From: Leptolinea sp.
GTDB lineage: Bacteria; Chloroflexota; Anaerolineae; Anaerolineales; Anaerolineaceae
Assembly (NCBI GenBank): GCA_012798535.1
Contig: JAAZMZ010000042.1
Coordinates: 1 to 64,000, forward strand
DNA: 64,000 nucleotides
Direction of reading: 5' to 3'
The notes below the pieces were generated by a model. That model had not been told where the DNA came from. It ran no database searches and saw nothing but the letters and a program-made list of their open reading frames with translations. Each line of letters starts with the position of its first letter. Positions within the stretch are counted from its first letter, which is position 1. This document shows, piece after piece, positions 17,787 through 26,774 of this stretch. A program made the position numbers and the translations under genes.

Positions 17787-18811
17787 AATTGAAAAGAATT
17801 TCACCGTTTGATCCCGCCTGGCTACGTTTTATAGAAACCAGACCCGACGCGATGATTTTTCATCATCCATTCTGGATGAAAAATCTGGAAGACACCTACG
17901 GTTACAAAGCATTCGTCCTGATTGTGGAAGACAATGACAAAACCATACAAGCCGGTGTGCCAATGATGCAAATTGATAGTATTCTTACAGGCCGACGCTG
18001 GGTTTCTTTACCTTTCAGCGACTGGTGCGCTCCACTGGTTCTGAATGAGGAGGCCCTTGAAGAATTGACCGATGGCTTGATCGAGCTTTCTGAAACGAAC
18101 GGTGTACCCGGAATGGAATTACGCTGGCAATATCCTACCAGACCGCAGATTAATACGGCGCAAGACAACGTACTCCATTTGGGACATTTTTCAAAACAAT
18201 CTGATGCCGAACTGCTGGCGCAGTTCAATCATAATATTCGAAGTTTTATACGGAATTCCATCGAACGGGGCATTCAGATCACATCAGGGACATCAAAAAA
18301 TACTCTGGAAATATATTATTACCTTCAATGTCTTACCAGAAGACGCCACGGTTTACCGGTGCAACCCTGGAAGTATTTTGTAAATCTGGGAAAGAATATC
18401 CTTGAGAAAGGATTGGGCAGAGTTTTTCTAGCCCATTATGGAGATGATTGCGTGGCAGGCATAGTGCTGTTGAATTACCAGCAGGCGATTACTATGAAAT
18501 ATGCAGCCTCGGGTAAAGTCGACCTGACCAACCTGCACCCAAATTATGTATTACAGTGGGAAGGCATCAAATGGGGTTCGACAAACGGGTATACCCTGTT
18601 TGATTGTGGACGGAGTGAAGTGGAAAATAAAGGCCTGCGGAGGTATAAGAATCAGTGGGGATTCACAGAAATGCCACTGATTTATTCATATATAAAAGCT
18701 CACCCTCAGAAGATGAGAGCGAAAATAAGGTTTGTGAACAAAATAATCTTGCATTGCCCTATGTGGGTATGCCGTTTGACCGGTGAACTTCTCTACAGGC
18801 ATGTCGGATGA
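17783..18811 (+). CDS. FemAB-like / GNAT-fold acyltransferase (copy 2)
   Basis: 342 residues. It belongs to the FemAB-related, BioF2-like (PF13480-type) acetyltransferase group often found in EPS and PEP-CTERM loci. Landmarks are 'FHHPFWMKN' at residues 30-40, 'RRRHGLPVQPWKYF' near 190, 'MKYAAS', and the family-defining 'LFDCGRSEVENKGLRRYKNQWG' region near 275-295. Such proteins transfer acyl or aminoacyl groups to sugars or peptides. A role in decorating the polysaccharide is inferred from its glycosyltransferase neighbours. It is nearly identical in layout to the copy at 19104. A short stretch after its stop (about 18808-18835) resembles the beginning of the deacetylase at 20123, a further duplication scar. 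Confidence 0.83.
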   Translation: MKLKRISPFDPAWLRFIETRPDAMIFHHPFWMKNLEDTYGYKAFVLIVEDNDKTIQAGVPMMQIDSILTGRRWVSLPFSDWCAPLVLNEEALEELTDGLIELSETNGVPGMELRWQYPTRPQINTAQDNVLHLGHFSKQSDAELLAQFNHNIRSFIRNSIERGIQITSGTSKNTLEIYYYLQCLTRRRHGLPVQPWKYFVNLGKNILEKGLGRVFLAHYGDDCVAGIVLLNYQQAITMKYAASGKVDLTNLHPNYVLQWEGIKWGSTNGYTLFDCGRSEVENKGLRRYKNQWGFTEMPLIYSYIKAHPQKMRAKIRFVNKIILHCPMWVCRLTGELLYRHVG

Positions 18812-18879
18812 TGAGAACTGTATGATGACCGACCGGCTTTTCAATAAATAACCTACATTCCATTATCTTAATAAACCCA

Positions 18880-19095
18880 TCGTATTTATGCCGGAATTAC
18901 CTAATTCTATTCGTGATATCCGGTTGCGACCACCCGGCTGCATGTTCCTCAGGAAATGTTCTCTGAAAAATAGTTCATTATCTCGATTCAGTTCGGGTGG
19001 GATAATTTGCAGCATCTGCCTTGATTCTGTACAATGTATTATGGGAACATGGAAGATTCTCTTCTGCCTGACAGACCATAAGGAAAGAAATGAGC
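18880..19095 (+). pseudogene. Decayed third copy of glycosyltransferase B
   Basis: Fragments match the glycosyltransferase B genes in order. At 18888 the frame reads 'MPELPNSIRDIRL', corresponding to 'LPELSASIPNIRL'. From about 18927 another frame reads 'TRLHVPQEMFSEK' followed by a stop codon, corresponding to 'TRLDVTREMFSDK'. After that, weak DNA similarity to the gene tail continues into the FemAB start. Internal deletion, frameshift and stop codon show it is dead. Confidence 0.7.
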
Positions 19096-19103
19096 CTGTA
19101 GAG

Positions 19104-20126
19104 TTGGAAAGAATTTCACCGTTTGATCCCGCCTGGCTGCGATTTATAGAAACCAGACCTGACGCAATGATTTTTCACCATCCATTCTGGATGAAGAATC
19201 TTGAAGACACCTATGATTACAAAGCGTTCGTCCTGGTTGTGGAAGGAAAAGACCAGACCATACAAGCCGGTGTGCCAATGATGCAAGTTGATAGTTTTCT
19301 TACAGGCCGGCGCTGGGTTTCTTTACCTTTCAGCGACTGGTGCGCTCCACTGTTTCTGCATGATGAAGCCCTTGAAGAACTGACCGATGGCTTGATTGAG
19401 CTTTCTGAAACTAACGGTGTTCCCGGCATGGAATTGCGCTGGCAGTACCCCGTCAGACCGCAGATTACAACAACCCAGGATCATGTGCTTCATTTGGGAC
19501 ATTTTTCGAAAGATACTGAAGCTGAACTGCTTGCACAATTCAGACAAAAGATTCGCTATTGTATCCGCACCTCCATCGAGCGGGGCATTCAGATCACATC
19601 AGGAACATCAAAAAAATTATTAGAGATATTTTATACACTTCAATGTCTTACCAGAAAACGCCACGGTTTACCGGTGCAACCCTGGAAATATTTTATGAAC
19701 CTGAGGAAGAATATCCTTGAGAAAGGACTGGGCAGGATTTTTTTGGCATACTATGGAGATGATTGCGTGGCAGGCCAAATCATTCTCCATTATCGTAAGA
19801 CCTTAACTTTAAAATATGCTGCCTCCGCCAGGGTTGACCTGACCTACCTGCATCCCAATCACCTGATCGACTGGGAAGGCATTAAATGGGGTTCAGCCAA
19901 CGGGTATACCCTGTTTGATTGCGGCCGGAGCAAAACAGAGTATACTGGTCTTCGCCAGTACAAGAATCAATGGGGATACAGGGAAATGCCTCTAATCTAT
20001 TCGTATATTAAAGCTCGTCCCAAAGAGATGGGGATAAACATAGGATTCGTGAATAAAGTGATAAGGCATTCACCTGTGTGGCTTGGCCGTCTGGCCGGTG
20101 AACTTCTCTACAGACATGTTGGATGA
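19104..20126 (+). CDS. FemAB-like / GNAT-fold acyltransferase (copy 3), start codon eroded
   Basis: The conserved protein begins at about 19098 and matches copy 2 throughout ('RISPFDPAWLRFIE', 'FHHPFWMKN', 'RKRHGLPVQPWKYF', 'LFDCGRSKTEYTGLRQYKNQWG'). The position of copy 2's ATG is occupied here by GTA, so the original start codon is lost. Translation could begin at the in-frame TTG 19104, or at ATG 19041 or 18888, which would add up to 72 residues read from the decayed glycosyltransferase remnant. An ATG at 19090 is out of frame. No convincing ribosome binding site was found for any option, so expression may be weakened. It overlaps the deacetylase at 20123 by 4 bases. Confidence 0.72.
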   Translation: MERISPFDPAWLRFIETRPDAMIFHHPFWMKNLEDTYDYKAFVLVVEGKDQTIQAGVPMMQVDSFLTGRRWVSLPFSDWCAPLFLHDEALEELTDGLIELSETNGVPGMELRWQYPVRPQITTTQDHVLHLGHFSKDTEAELLAQFRQKIRYCIRTSIERGIQITSGTSKKLLEIFYTLQCLTRKRHGLPVQPWKYFMNLRKNILEKGLGRIFLAYYGDDCVAGQIILHYRKTLTLKYAASARVDLTYLHPNHLIDWEGIKWGSANGYTLFDCGRSKTEYTGLRQYKNQWGYREMPLIYSYIKARPKEMGINIGFVNKVIRHSPVWLGRLAGELLYRHVG

Positions 20127-21283
20127 TGAGCCTCTTGTGGCAGACTAACCGGCCGCAGGATGTGTGGCATTGTATATCCAAAATCTCTGATGAAATCTGG
20201 TCTCAGGCGATAGTAAAAACGCTGCCCTCACTGGGGATTTCAGGCCTCGATTCAGAGAATATGCTGGAAATGATCCTCGGAGAAGGCCAATTCGGTGCCG
20301 ACCGATACCACCTCAGTTTTACCAAACAGGTCTACTATCATGTAAAACCGTTCTTTCCACAGCCGCTTGCCTGGTTATTGCGCCGCTGGTATAGCAATCC
20401 CCAACGTCGGAATTTTTCTCTAGGATGGCCGGCTGAATCCAGGTATATGCAGTTTCTTCAAGATACGATGCGCCTGGTTAGCCTGCTTTCCGGCATCAAC
20501 CCCGTTGAATATGTAAATTTCTGGCCGAAGGGACAGCATTCGTGTCTCGTTCTGACCCATGACGTAGAAACGGCGGAAGGACAGAAGTTCATTCCCGTGG
20601 TGGCGGATCTGGAAGAAAAGCTGGGTTTCAGATCTTCATTTAACTTAATACCCGAACGGTACAGTATCGATCGGGGACTCGTAGCGGATTTGAAAAATCG
20701 CGGTTTCGAGATCGGGATTCATGGATTGAAGCATGATGGGAAACTTTATCTGTCGCAAAAGACCTTCCACGATCGATGCGTTCGTATCAATGAATATCTC
20801 CAACTGCATGACGCTGTGGGATTTCGTTCGCCGCTGACACACCGGCAGCCAGAATGGATGCAGTCTCTGGCGATAGAATATGATTCATCCTTCTTTGATA
20901 CCGATCCTTTTGAACCCATGCCCGGCGGAACGATGAGCCTGTTACCATTTTTCATCGGGCAATTTGTGGAATTACCCTACACCCTGATGCAAGATTACAC
21001 TCTGGTTTCTTTTTTACACGAAACCACCCCTCATATCTGGCTGGAAAAAGCTCATCTCATCGAACAATATCAGGGTATGGTTCTGCTCAATTCGCATCCA
21101 GATTACCTGCAACATCCACCCGGAATGGCTGTATACACGCAATTCCTGACCGAAATGAAACAGATTAATAAGATTTACCATGATCTTCCGCGCGTGGTGG
21201 CGCGCTGGTGGCGTTATCGCGCGCAGATCGACGAGAACACTGATCCCGGAACATACTCCATCGGCCAATTCTTCAAGGATTGA
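20123..21283 (+). CDS. Polysaccharide deacetylase-like protein
   Basis: 386 residues. The N-terminal ~130 residues have no recognised domain. A NodB-like domain follows, with 'VLTHDVE' as the catalytic Asp motif and 'IGIHGLKHDG' as the metal-binding His pair, then 'GFRSPLT' and 'LLNSHPDYL'. The domain order resembles deacetylase-family proteins of EPS loci that act on lipid-linked or exported polymer. It is translationally coupled to FemAB-3 (ATGATGA) and is followed 33 bases later by the WbpD-like acetyltransferase. Confidence 0.8.
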   Translation: MMSLLWQTNRPQDVWHCISKISDEIWSQAIVKTLPSLGISGLDSENMLEMILGEGQFGADRYHLSFTKQVYYHVKPFFPQPLAWLLRRWYSNPQRRNFSLGWPAESRYMQFLQDTMRLVSLLSGINPVEYVNFWPKGQHSCLVLTHDVETAEGQKFIPVVADLEEKLGFRSSFNLIPERYSIDRGLVADLKNRGFEIGIHGLKHDGKLYLSQKTFHDRCVRINEYLQLHDAVGFRSPLTHRQPEWMQSLAIEYDSSFFDTDPFEPMPGGTMSLLPFFIGQFVELPYTLMQDYTLVSFLHETTPHIWLEKAHLIEQYQGMVLLNSHPDYLQHPPGMAVYTQFLTEMKQINKIYHDLPRVVARWWRYRAQIDENTDPGTYSIGQFFKD

Positions 21284-21316
21284 TCTCTCCTAATCTTTCC
21301 ATTCATCAGAGGTATT

Positions 21317-21907
21317 ATGAGCGACTTCTTCTCACACTCAACCGCAATTGTTGAAACCGAACAGATCGGTTCAGGAACACGTATCTGGGCGTATGCCCAT
21401 GTCATGAAAGAAGTGCAAATTGGCAGTAACTGCAACATCGGGGACCACAGCTTCATCGAATCGGGAGTAGTGGTCGGGAATAACGTTACCATCAAGAATG
21501 GGAATATGTTATTCGAAGGGCTTGTTCTGGAAGATGGTGTCTTTGTCGGTCCGCATGTTTTCTTCACTAACGACCTCCATCCGCGTTCTCCGCGCCTGCC
21601 GCAGGCAAAGATGCGCTACAAAAGCCATGACTGGCTGTACAAGACCCTGGTGAAGCGAGGAGCGTCTTTGGGCGCGGGGGCAGTTATCCTGGCGGATACC
21701 ACCATTGGAGAATATGCTCTGGTGGGCGCCGGTTGTGTTGTCTCGCATGATGTTCCCGCCTACGCTCTGGTGGTTGGAAACCCGGCGCGCCAGATTGGAT
21801 GGGTTTGTGAATGTGGTATCACATTAAAAGAAGACGGACAGACTGGTGTCTGTCCGTCTTGCTCACGTAGATATCACATTAAAGATCAGAAGATCAGCCC
21901 CCTTTAA
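21317..21907 (+). CDS. Left-handed beta-helix N-acetyltransferase, WbpD/WlbB-like
   Basis: 196 residues. Hexapeptide-repeat stretches ('IGSGTRIWAYAHV', 'IGSNCNIGDHSFIE', 'VVVGNNVTIKNG') form a left-handed beta-helix, and 'FFTNDLHPR' is the active-site loop typical of the WbpD/WlbB group. That group acetylates the 3-amino group of UDP-2-acetamido-3-amino-2,3-dideoxyglucuronate. The C-terminus adds a four-cysteine element (CECG...CPSC) like a zinc ribbon, present in many homologues. The partner genes (WbpB- and WbpE-like) are on the opposite strand at 29409-31549. The stop overlaps the convergent BcsB-like gene by four bases. Confidence 0.85.
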   Translation: MSDFFSHSTAIVETEQIGSGTRIWAYAHVMKEVQIGSNCNIGDHSFIESGVVVGNNVTIKNGNMLFEGLVLEDGVFVGPHVFFTNDLHPRSPRLPQAKMRYKSHDWLYKTLVKRGASLGAGAVILADTTIGEYALVGAGCVVSHDVPAYALVVGNPARQIGWVCECGITLKEDGQTGVCPSCSRRYHIKDQKISPL

Positions 21908-24360
21908 GAACGTCTTCCTCCGCGGGCAACACGCGTCAGGGATATGATCAAGACAATCGCTCCCGCCACCAGCAAGCCAATCAACAGGTATTGACCGATC
22001 ATCTGAGAAACCGGATTCTCAACCGAAACAGTGCTCACATACTTGACAATCTGCACCTCCGCGGTTGCCTGTGATGGAACTCCGGTGGGGACAACTTCGA
22101 GGGCCACTTTGGTTCCGGTCACATTGGAACTGGCCATGTCGAGAGAGATCAAGGATCCTTCTCCCGTTTGGAATGCATTTGTTGTTTTGTTACCAACGAA
22201 AACCAGATTTCCTTCCAGTTCATAGATATTTATAGGTGATCTCGCCAACCGTTTGTAAACAAAACCCTGTCCTTCTTCTGTTGTGCCGCTGATCAGGGTT
22301 AAGCCAGATTCTGGATCAGACGGTGAGGTGATCGCCTCTAGAATTCCCAGACTCACCCCCGGCGGTATCTGATAGATGGTATTCCCCACCTTTTGTTTGA
22401 GTGAATCCGAGTTGTTCACAAAGCCCTGCGGCAATTTTTCGTTAACCTTGATCACATTTGGATTCGTTGATGGTCTACCAATCACCAGGATATTTTCTCC
22501 GGTAACAGCATTTACATCAGCCTCATTACCCAGTTTGACATGGTAGACATTTGCCGGCATACCCAATGCTCCCAGCAGAGATGAAAAACTCATCAGAGCA
22601 GACAGATCGTCGGAAGTGGGTTTTTCGGGCATGGATACAAAGACCGAAGGCTTGGACCCAAAATAGTAAATAGGTTGCGTAATGGGAGAGAGCTCCTTTG
22701 GATCGGTGATCAAGGAATGCGGCAATGTGAGCATGCTTGTGTCCTGAATATTAACCAAGAAAGCTCGTGGATTGTATACACAGGTGCGGATCATGTCGGT
22801 GGTTGCTTCGATCCTCAGGGTGTTCAACCAGCCAGTACGAATATCCTTTTTATTAATTGGGATCACAACTTCTTTTTCACCGGGGGCTTTAACATCGATC
22901 TTAATTGAACCAGCCGGTTGATCATTCAGATAGACGGCCAGACTCGAATTGGTTTCATCCAGGTTGTCGGAGTTCCGGTATCGAAGGATGAAGGAAGTTC
23001 CTTCTTTCATCATCCAATTGCGGGGAATATAAAAATTTACAGAATAGGAATTTGTTCCATATCCATAATATGTTGTGCTTGTAAATCCCAGAGTTTTCAA
23101 TGAGACGACATCGTTCAACTCAAAGCTGGGCATCTTGTAATCTGCACTGATGATGAACCCGGCACCCACCGGTCCCAGAGGTGGGGAGGCCAGACCCATG
23201 GCGGCCCGTTCAACACTGGCATCAGTGTTCCCGGTTACAACCATATAGGTATAGCGTGGATTACGAGTACTCTGCATTAATTGGATTAATCCTTCGTCAT
23301 CGGCAAGGTACCGGCTGGCGCTGGGAATATAAATCCTGTTCCCGCTGCCCAGTGTGGAAGGCATACCAATATACGATCCAGTACCTGGTTTATAGAGAAA
23401 ATCTCTTAAAAAAGCATTGCGTGCAGGCGTACCGATGATGATGGCACTGGACTTCTCCGGAAGACCAAACCGGTCCGACTCTCTTACGAGTTTAAACACA
23501 ATCTGTTTTTCATTCAGGCGATTGATCATAGCCGCCGTGGTTGCCGCGGCAGATAGATCACTTCCGTTGAAGTTATCCGGAATAATGATGTAAATGGTTT
23601 CCGGGATGGATGAATTTTGAGATACCGGACTTGGAAATCTGGAGATATCCAGTATTGGCGAAGTGAAATCAAAATTCACATTGAAACTGGAATCATCATG
23701 GATTTTCAAAATTCCGTTGTAGTCGCAGAAGTAATCACGGTCATCCACAAATTCAAATGAGAATGTGTAAGAATTTTGTTTATTATCTTCGCGATTGATT
23801 ATGGCAATAGGTATATCAAATGTGTAATACTGGTCCTTTCCTTCCATTGGAATAAAACTGGCGGCAAGCATATCATTAATATAGACTTCAAGACTGGGGA
23901 TAAGTATGTCCCTATTTGATGTTGACCTTGTAACCGATGTAACTTCATCCATTAAAGTGTAGTGAATAGTGAAGCTGCTTGTCGCTTTTAACTGCCATTG
24001 ATCTGGTAACTTGGCATAAATCTCTGCAGAATTGGGAAATTTGATTAACTGTTCAAGATATCCCAGTTGAGATAAATGAATTTTGGCAGAATTCACATAG
24101 GTGTTGTAATCACTCAGTGTTGGAAACGGCGTTGGCAGAGGGCCTGTTTGCACTTTGGGTGTCGATGTGGGTTTGGGCGTCACTGTGGGTGACTTTGTCG
24201 GCAAAGGACGGGGCAAAGTGGATGTTTGGGTAGGTTTTACTGTGGGGGCAGTCACCGGCTGGTCTGGATATCCGGCACCGAATCCCGCCTGAAATAAGAA
24301 CAAAAGCACGAAAGCTAGAGTAAACAATTTTCTATATGCGTGGTAATTTTTTACGTCCAT
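21904..24360 (-). CDS. BcsB-like cellulose-synthase regulatory-subunit family protein
   Basis: 818 residues. A signal peptide (residues ~10-30) and a Pro/Thr-rich linker (to about 80) precede a BcsB-type region. That region has two carbohydrate-binding-like beta domains ('LEVYINDMLAASF', 'DYFCDYNG', 'LAVYLNDQPAGSI') alternating with two flavodoxin-like domains ('IYIIIPDNFNGSDL...AIIIGTP', 'VFVSMPEKPTSDDL...ILVIGRP'), and ends in one membrane helix (about 785-807) with a basic tail. BcsB normally anchors in the inner membrane beside the synthase BcsA and guides the emerging glucan. No BcsA is in the window; upstream in the operon are a Wzy-like polymerase and a degenerate GGDEF membrane protein. 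The start is supported by GGGAAGAG. Confidence 0.8.
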   Translation of the reverse strand: MDVKNYHAYRKLFTLAFVLLFLFQAGFGAGYPDQPVTAPTVKPTQTSTLPRPLPTKSPTVTPKPTSTPKVQTGPLPTPFPTLSDYNTYVNSAKIHLSQLGYLEQLIKFPNSAEIYAKLPDQWQLKATSSFTIHYTLMDEVTSVTRSTSNRDILIPSLEVYINDMLAASFIPMEGKDQYYTFDIPIAIINREDNKQNSYTFSFEFVDDRDYFCDYNGILKIHDDSSFNVNFDFTSPILDISRFPSPVSQNSSIPETIYIIIPDNFNGSDLSAAATTAAMINRLNEKQIVFKLVRESDRFGLPEKSSAIIIGTPARNAFLRDFLYKPGTGSYIGMPSTLGSGNRIYIPSASRYLADDEGLIQLMQSTRNPRYTYMVVTGNTDASVERAAMGLASPPLGPVGAGFIISADYKMPSFELNDVVSLKTLGFTSTTYYGYGTNSYSVNFYIPRNWMMKEGTSFILRYRNSDNLDETNSSLAVYLNDQPAGSIKIDVKAPGEKEVVIPINKKDIRTGWLNTLRIEATTDMIRTCVYNPRAFLVNIQDTSMLTLPHSLITDPKELSPITQPIYYFGSKPSVFVSMPEKPTSDDLSALMSFSSLLGALGMPANVYHVKLGNEADVNAVTGENILVIGRPSTNPNVIKVNEKLPQGFVNNSDSLKQKVGNTIYQIPPGVSLGILEAITSPSDPESGLTLISGTTEEGQGFVYKRLARSPINIYELEGNLVFVGNKTTNAFQTGEGSLISLDMASSNVTGTKVALEVVPTGVPSQATAEVQIVKYVSTVSVENPVSQMIGQYLLIGLLVAGAIVLIISLTRVARGGRRS

Positions 24361-24405
24361 TGTCTCTTCCCTTTTCCTAATCCCGGGTAAATTGGCCGAT
24401 TGTTA

Positions 24406-25260
24406 TTACTTGGAGGTTTGAAATGCGTTGACCAGTGATTCATCTGCTTTAAGCATCAAAGCACGGAAAGTTGAACCATCATCAGGAAATGAAGCAGTTC
24501 CGCAGGCCACATCCAGATTGAGTGATTCTTTAAATTTCCGCTGGATTTTTGTTGCCAGAATCGGCAGGTTATCGGCCGGTGTATCAGGACAGATCAACAG
24601 CAATTTGTTGGATTCTTCCATCTGCACAATCATGTCAGATTTGCGAATCAGTTTTCCCATAACCTTTGTGAAACGAAAGAACACATAGCGTTGTTTTATC
24701 CATTGTTGCAGGTCATTGACTAATAACTGAAATGGAATACTGTTTTCCAATTTATTAACATCATCACCAAAGCTTATTACCATGGTAGAAACCGGATACC
24801 CGAAACGCCTCCCCCGGTAGAACTCGTTATCGATCAGAGATTGATCTTCAGTGATGCTCAACAGTTTGTGCTGCGTGGGGGGTGTAACAAAAGACTGGAT
24901 CAGATTCTCCAGAAGATCGTTCTGATGGGCAATATCAATGATCAACAGCAGAACGGCAGTAAGACAGAATACTTCAATAACCAGAGTGAGGAGATCGATT
25001 TTATTCATTAAATTGAACTCTGGCGTAATTAATAATGTGAAGACCAGATAGGTTCCAAAACCAAGCAGAAAGGCAATACCTGTGAAGTATTTTTTTACGA
25101 ATGGCAGGAACAATAGAGAAAGCGGCAGCAACACGATGAAGACCGGAAAGAAGGATTGAAAATTGATGACTTCGGTTCCTCCAACCTTATAATTCGCACC
25201 CCAGAAAAACAGGCCGTAAAACAGTATTAATCCAACAACTGAATACAAATAGCTCTTCAT
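24406..25260 (-). CDS. Membrane protein with degenerate GGDEF domain
   Basis: 284 residues. Four N-terminal membrane helices (about 5-25, 35-55, 60-80, 90-110) are followed by a cytoplasmic domain that aligns with diguanylate cyclases: 'RRFGYPVSTMVISF', 'GKLIRKSDMIVQ', 'LLLICPDTPADNLPILATKI' and 'GTASFPDDG'. The GGDEF catalytic/signature position reads 'MEESN', so cyclase activity is not expected. It might bind nucleotide or partner proteins. It overlaps the polymerase gene by 4 bases and precedes the BcsB-like gene, suggesting a regulatory or scaffold role in EPS synthesis. Confidence 0.75.
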   Translation of the reverse strand: MKSYLYSVVGLILFYGLFFWGANYKVGGTEVINFQSFFPVFIVLLPLSLLFLPFVKKYFTGIAFLLGFGTYLVFTLLITPEFNLMNKIDLLTLVIEVFCLTAVLLLIIDIAHQNDLLENLIQSFVTPPTQHKLLSITEDQSLIDNEFYRGRRFGYPVSTMVISFGDDVNKLENSIPFQLLVNDLQQWIKQRYVFFRFTKVMGKLIRKSDMIVQMEESNKLLLICPDTPADNLPILATKIQRKFKESLNLDVACGTASFPDDGSTFRALMLKADESLVNAFQTSK

Positions 25261-26738
25261 TGCTTCAATTCCATTTTGGTAATGTTGTTATAAATAATTT
25301 TCTCACTAAGACCGATGGCGATAGATAAAACGGGTATCCAACCGATCTGCAGACTATAAGGGTGAATATTCTGACCAAAAAGACATACCAGAACGGTCAG
25401 CCCAGATCCAAGGAGAAAAATTCTTTGTGGTTTTGAAGATATCAATTTCCAATGCTTTAACGCGTGCACAACAAATGTGATCATAAACCACAGGTAGAGG
25501 GCAAAACCCACCAGGCCGGTTTTCATGGCAATCCACAAATTGGCATTATGAGTGTATCTCTCTCCGTAAAAACCCGGATGGTCAAGGGAAAGGGTAGGTC
25601 GATAATCGGCACCCAGTCCGATCCCGGCGATGGGATTCTTAATCACCTGCGGGATGCCGTAGGTGTATTCAAAATTACGCCAGATCAATGTGCTTTCCTG
25701 TGGGTCTACGTAAGAAGAACCCTGAAATATGGTGACAAAACGACTAAGACCGGCATTGATCAATCCGGCCGGACGAGAACCTGGCATGATAGCAATTATG
25801 GTGATTATCACCAGACTGATGAAAATCAACATTAAAAGACTCCACGCAAAAATTCGAAATCTTTCCCTGCTACCAACGAGAAAAATGGCAAGCAGCAACG
25901 CAACGCCGACCATGATCCAATTGGTTCGATTAAAGGTGGCCACCAGGCTGGCGGCGAGAATCGAACAATATAAAAAATCATAGATTCTGCGGGCCTGCAA
26001 TCCACCCACGAACAACTCGATCAGTTTTATGATCAAAGCAACAGTGACAAGGCCTTCACCGATGGTACTTTGGACTCGGGTAACAACTTCACCACCGGTG
26101 GTCGTGATGGAATAGATCTTACCTGAAGTTAATAGGGTTACTTCCACTCCCAGACCATACTGGACGAGGATAACAATAGCCGCCACCAGAGCGAGAAAAT
26201 AGAACCACCGGAGGATGAATTGAAAGTCATTTTCAAAGCGGATCAAGGCTACTACACACAGGGTTATAGAAAAATACAAAAGTGTTCTGGTCTCAATAAC
26301 CATGTTGCCACGATCAACCCCGTTATACCAGTATCCTCGCAGAGATGAAAAAAGAATCCAGATCAGAAACAAAATCAATGGGATCACTATGGGTGATCGA
26401 GCAATTTTATAACTGCGATCGACAAGCAGGCGAATGACAATCAATCCGAATAGACCGATGATGATCATATCTGTAATCCAGATATGGATATCTCCGATAC
26501 CCAACGTTGGAACAGAATCTCCATATAGGTATGTGGATTGCAGAAACAGGATAGCGATGATCGCATACTGTGGAGATCGTATCGCGAGAACTACGATAAA
26601 AAACGCCACAATCGTAATGGTGATATACGTTGCAGGGAAAAAGGCAAAAGACACTCCCAGGGCAACACCCACCACTCCTGCGATCAGAAGCTGGGTACTA
26701 TCTTCGACCGCTATTCCCTGCCGTAATGAACCTAGCAT
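25257..26738 (-). CDS. O-antigen ligase/polymerase family membrane protein (Wzy/WaaL-like)
   Basis: 493 residues, almost wholly hydrophobic with about 11-12 helices. A large periplasmic loop near residues 335-395 contains 'GIGLGADYRP' and 'YTHNANLWIAMKTG', the pattern of the Wzy_C family that polymerises lipid-linked repeat units or ligates glycans. GGAG six bases before the ATG supports the start. Located between the Wzz-kinase fusion and the degenerate GGDEF gene, it is the likely EPS polymerase. Confidence 0.82.
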   Translation of the reverse strand: MLGSLRQGIAVEDSTQLLIAGVVGVALGVSFAFFPATYITITIVAFFIVVLAIRSPQYAIIAILFLQSTYLYGDSVPTLGIGDIHIWITDMIIIGLFGLIVIRLLVDRSYKIARSPIVIPLILFLIWILFSSLRGYWYNGVDRGNMVIETRTLLYFSITLCVVALIRFENDFQFILRWFYFLALVAAIVILVQYGLGVEVTLLTSGKIYSITTTGGEVVTRVQSTIGEGLVTVALIIKLIELFVGGLQARRIYDFLYCSILAASLVATFNRTNWIMVGVALLLAIFLVGSRERFRIFAWSLLMLIFISLVIITIIAIMPGSRPAGLINAGLSRFVTIFQGSSYVDPQESTLIWRNFEYTYGIPQVIKNPIAGIGLGADYRPTLSLDHPGFYGERYTHNANLWIAMKTGLVGFALYLWFMITFVVHALKHWKLISSKPQRIFLLGSGLTVLVCLFGQNIHPYSLQIGWIPVLSIAIGLSEKIIYNNITKMELKQ

Positions 26739-26774
26739 TTCAAACTCCGTTTTCTTAATGACAACCTGTTGAAA

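Larger units (their letters stand above)
14989..20126 (+). repeat. Tandem-duplication region: glycosyltransferase B plus FemAB unit in about three copies
   Basis: Unit 1 is the intact glycosyltransferase B1 (14989) plus FemAB-1 cut after about 34 codons. Unit 2 is intact B2 (16575) plus intact FemAB-2 (17783). Unit 3 is a decayed B3 remnant (about 18880-19095) plus FemAB-3 (19104-20126). Between units 1 and 2 lies a decayed tail of glycosyltransferase A. The gene order A-B-FemAB is repeated, so unequal recombination of a segment running from the end of A through FemAB explains the arrangement. Confidence 0.8.
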
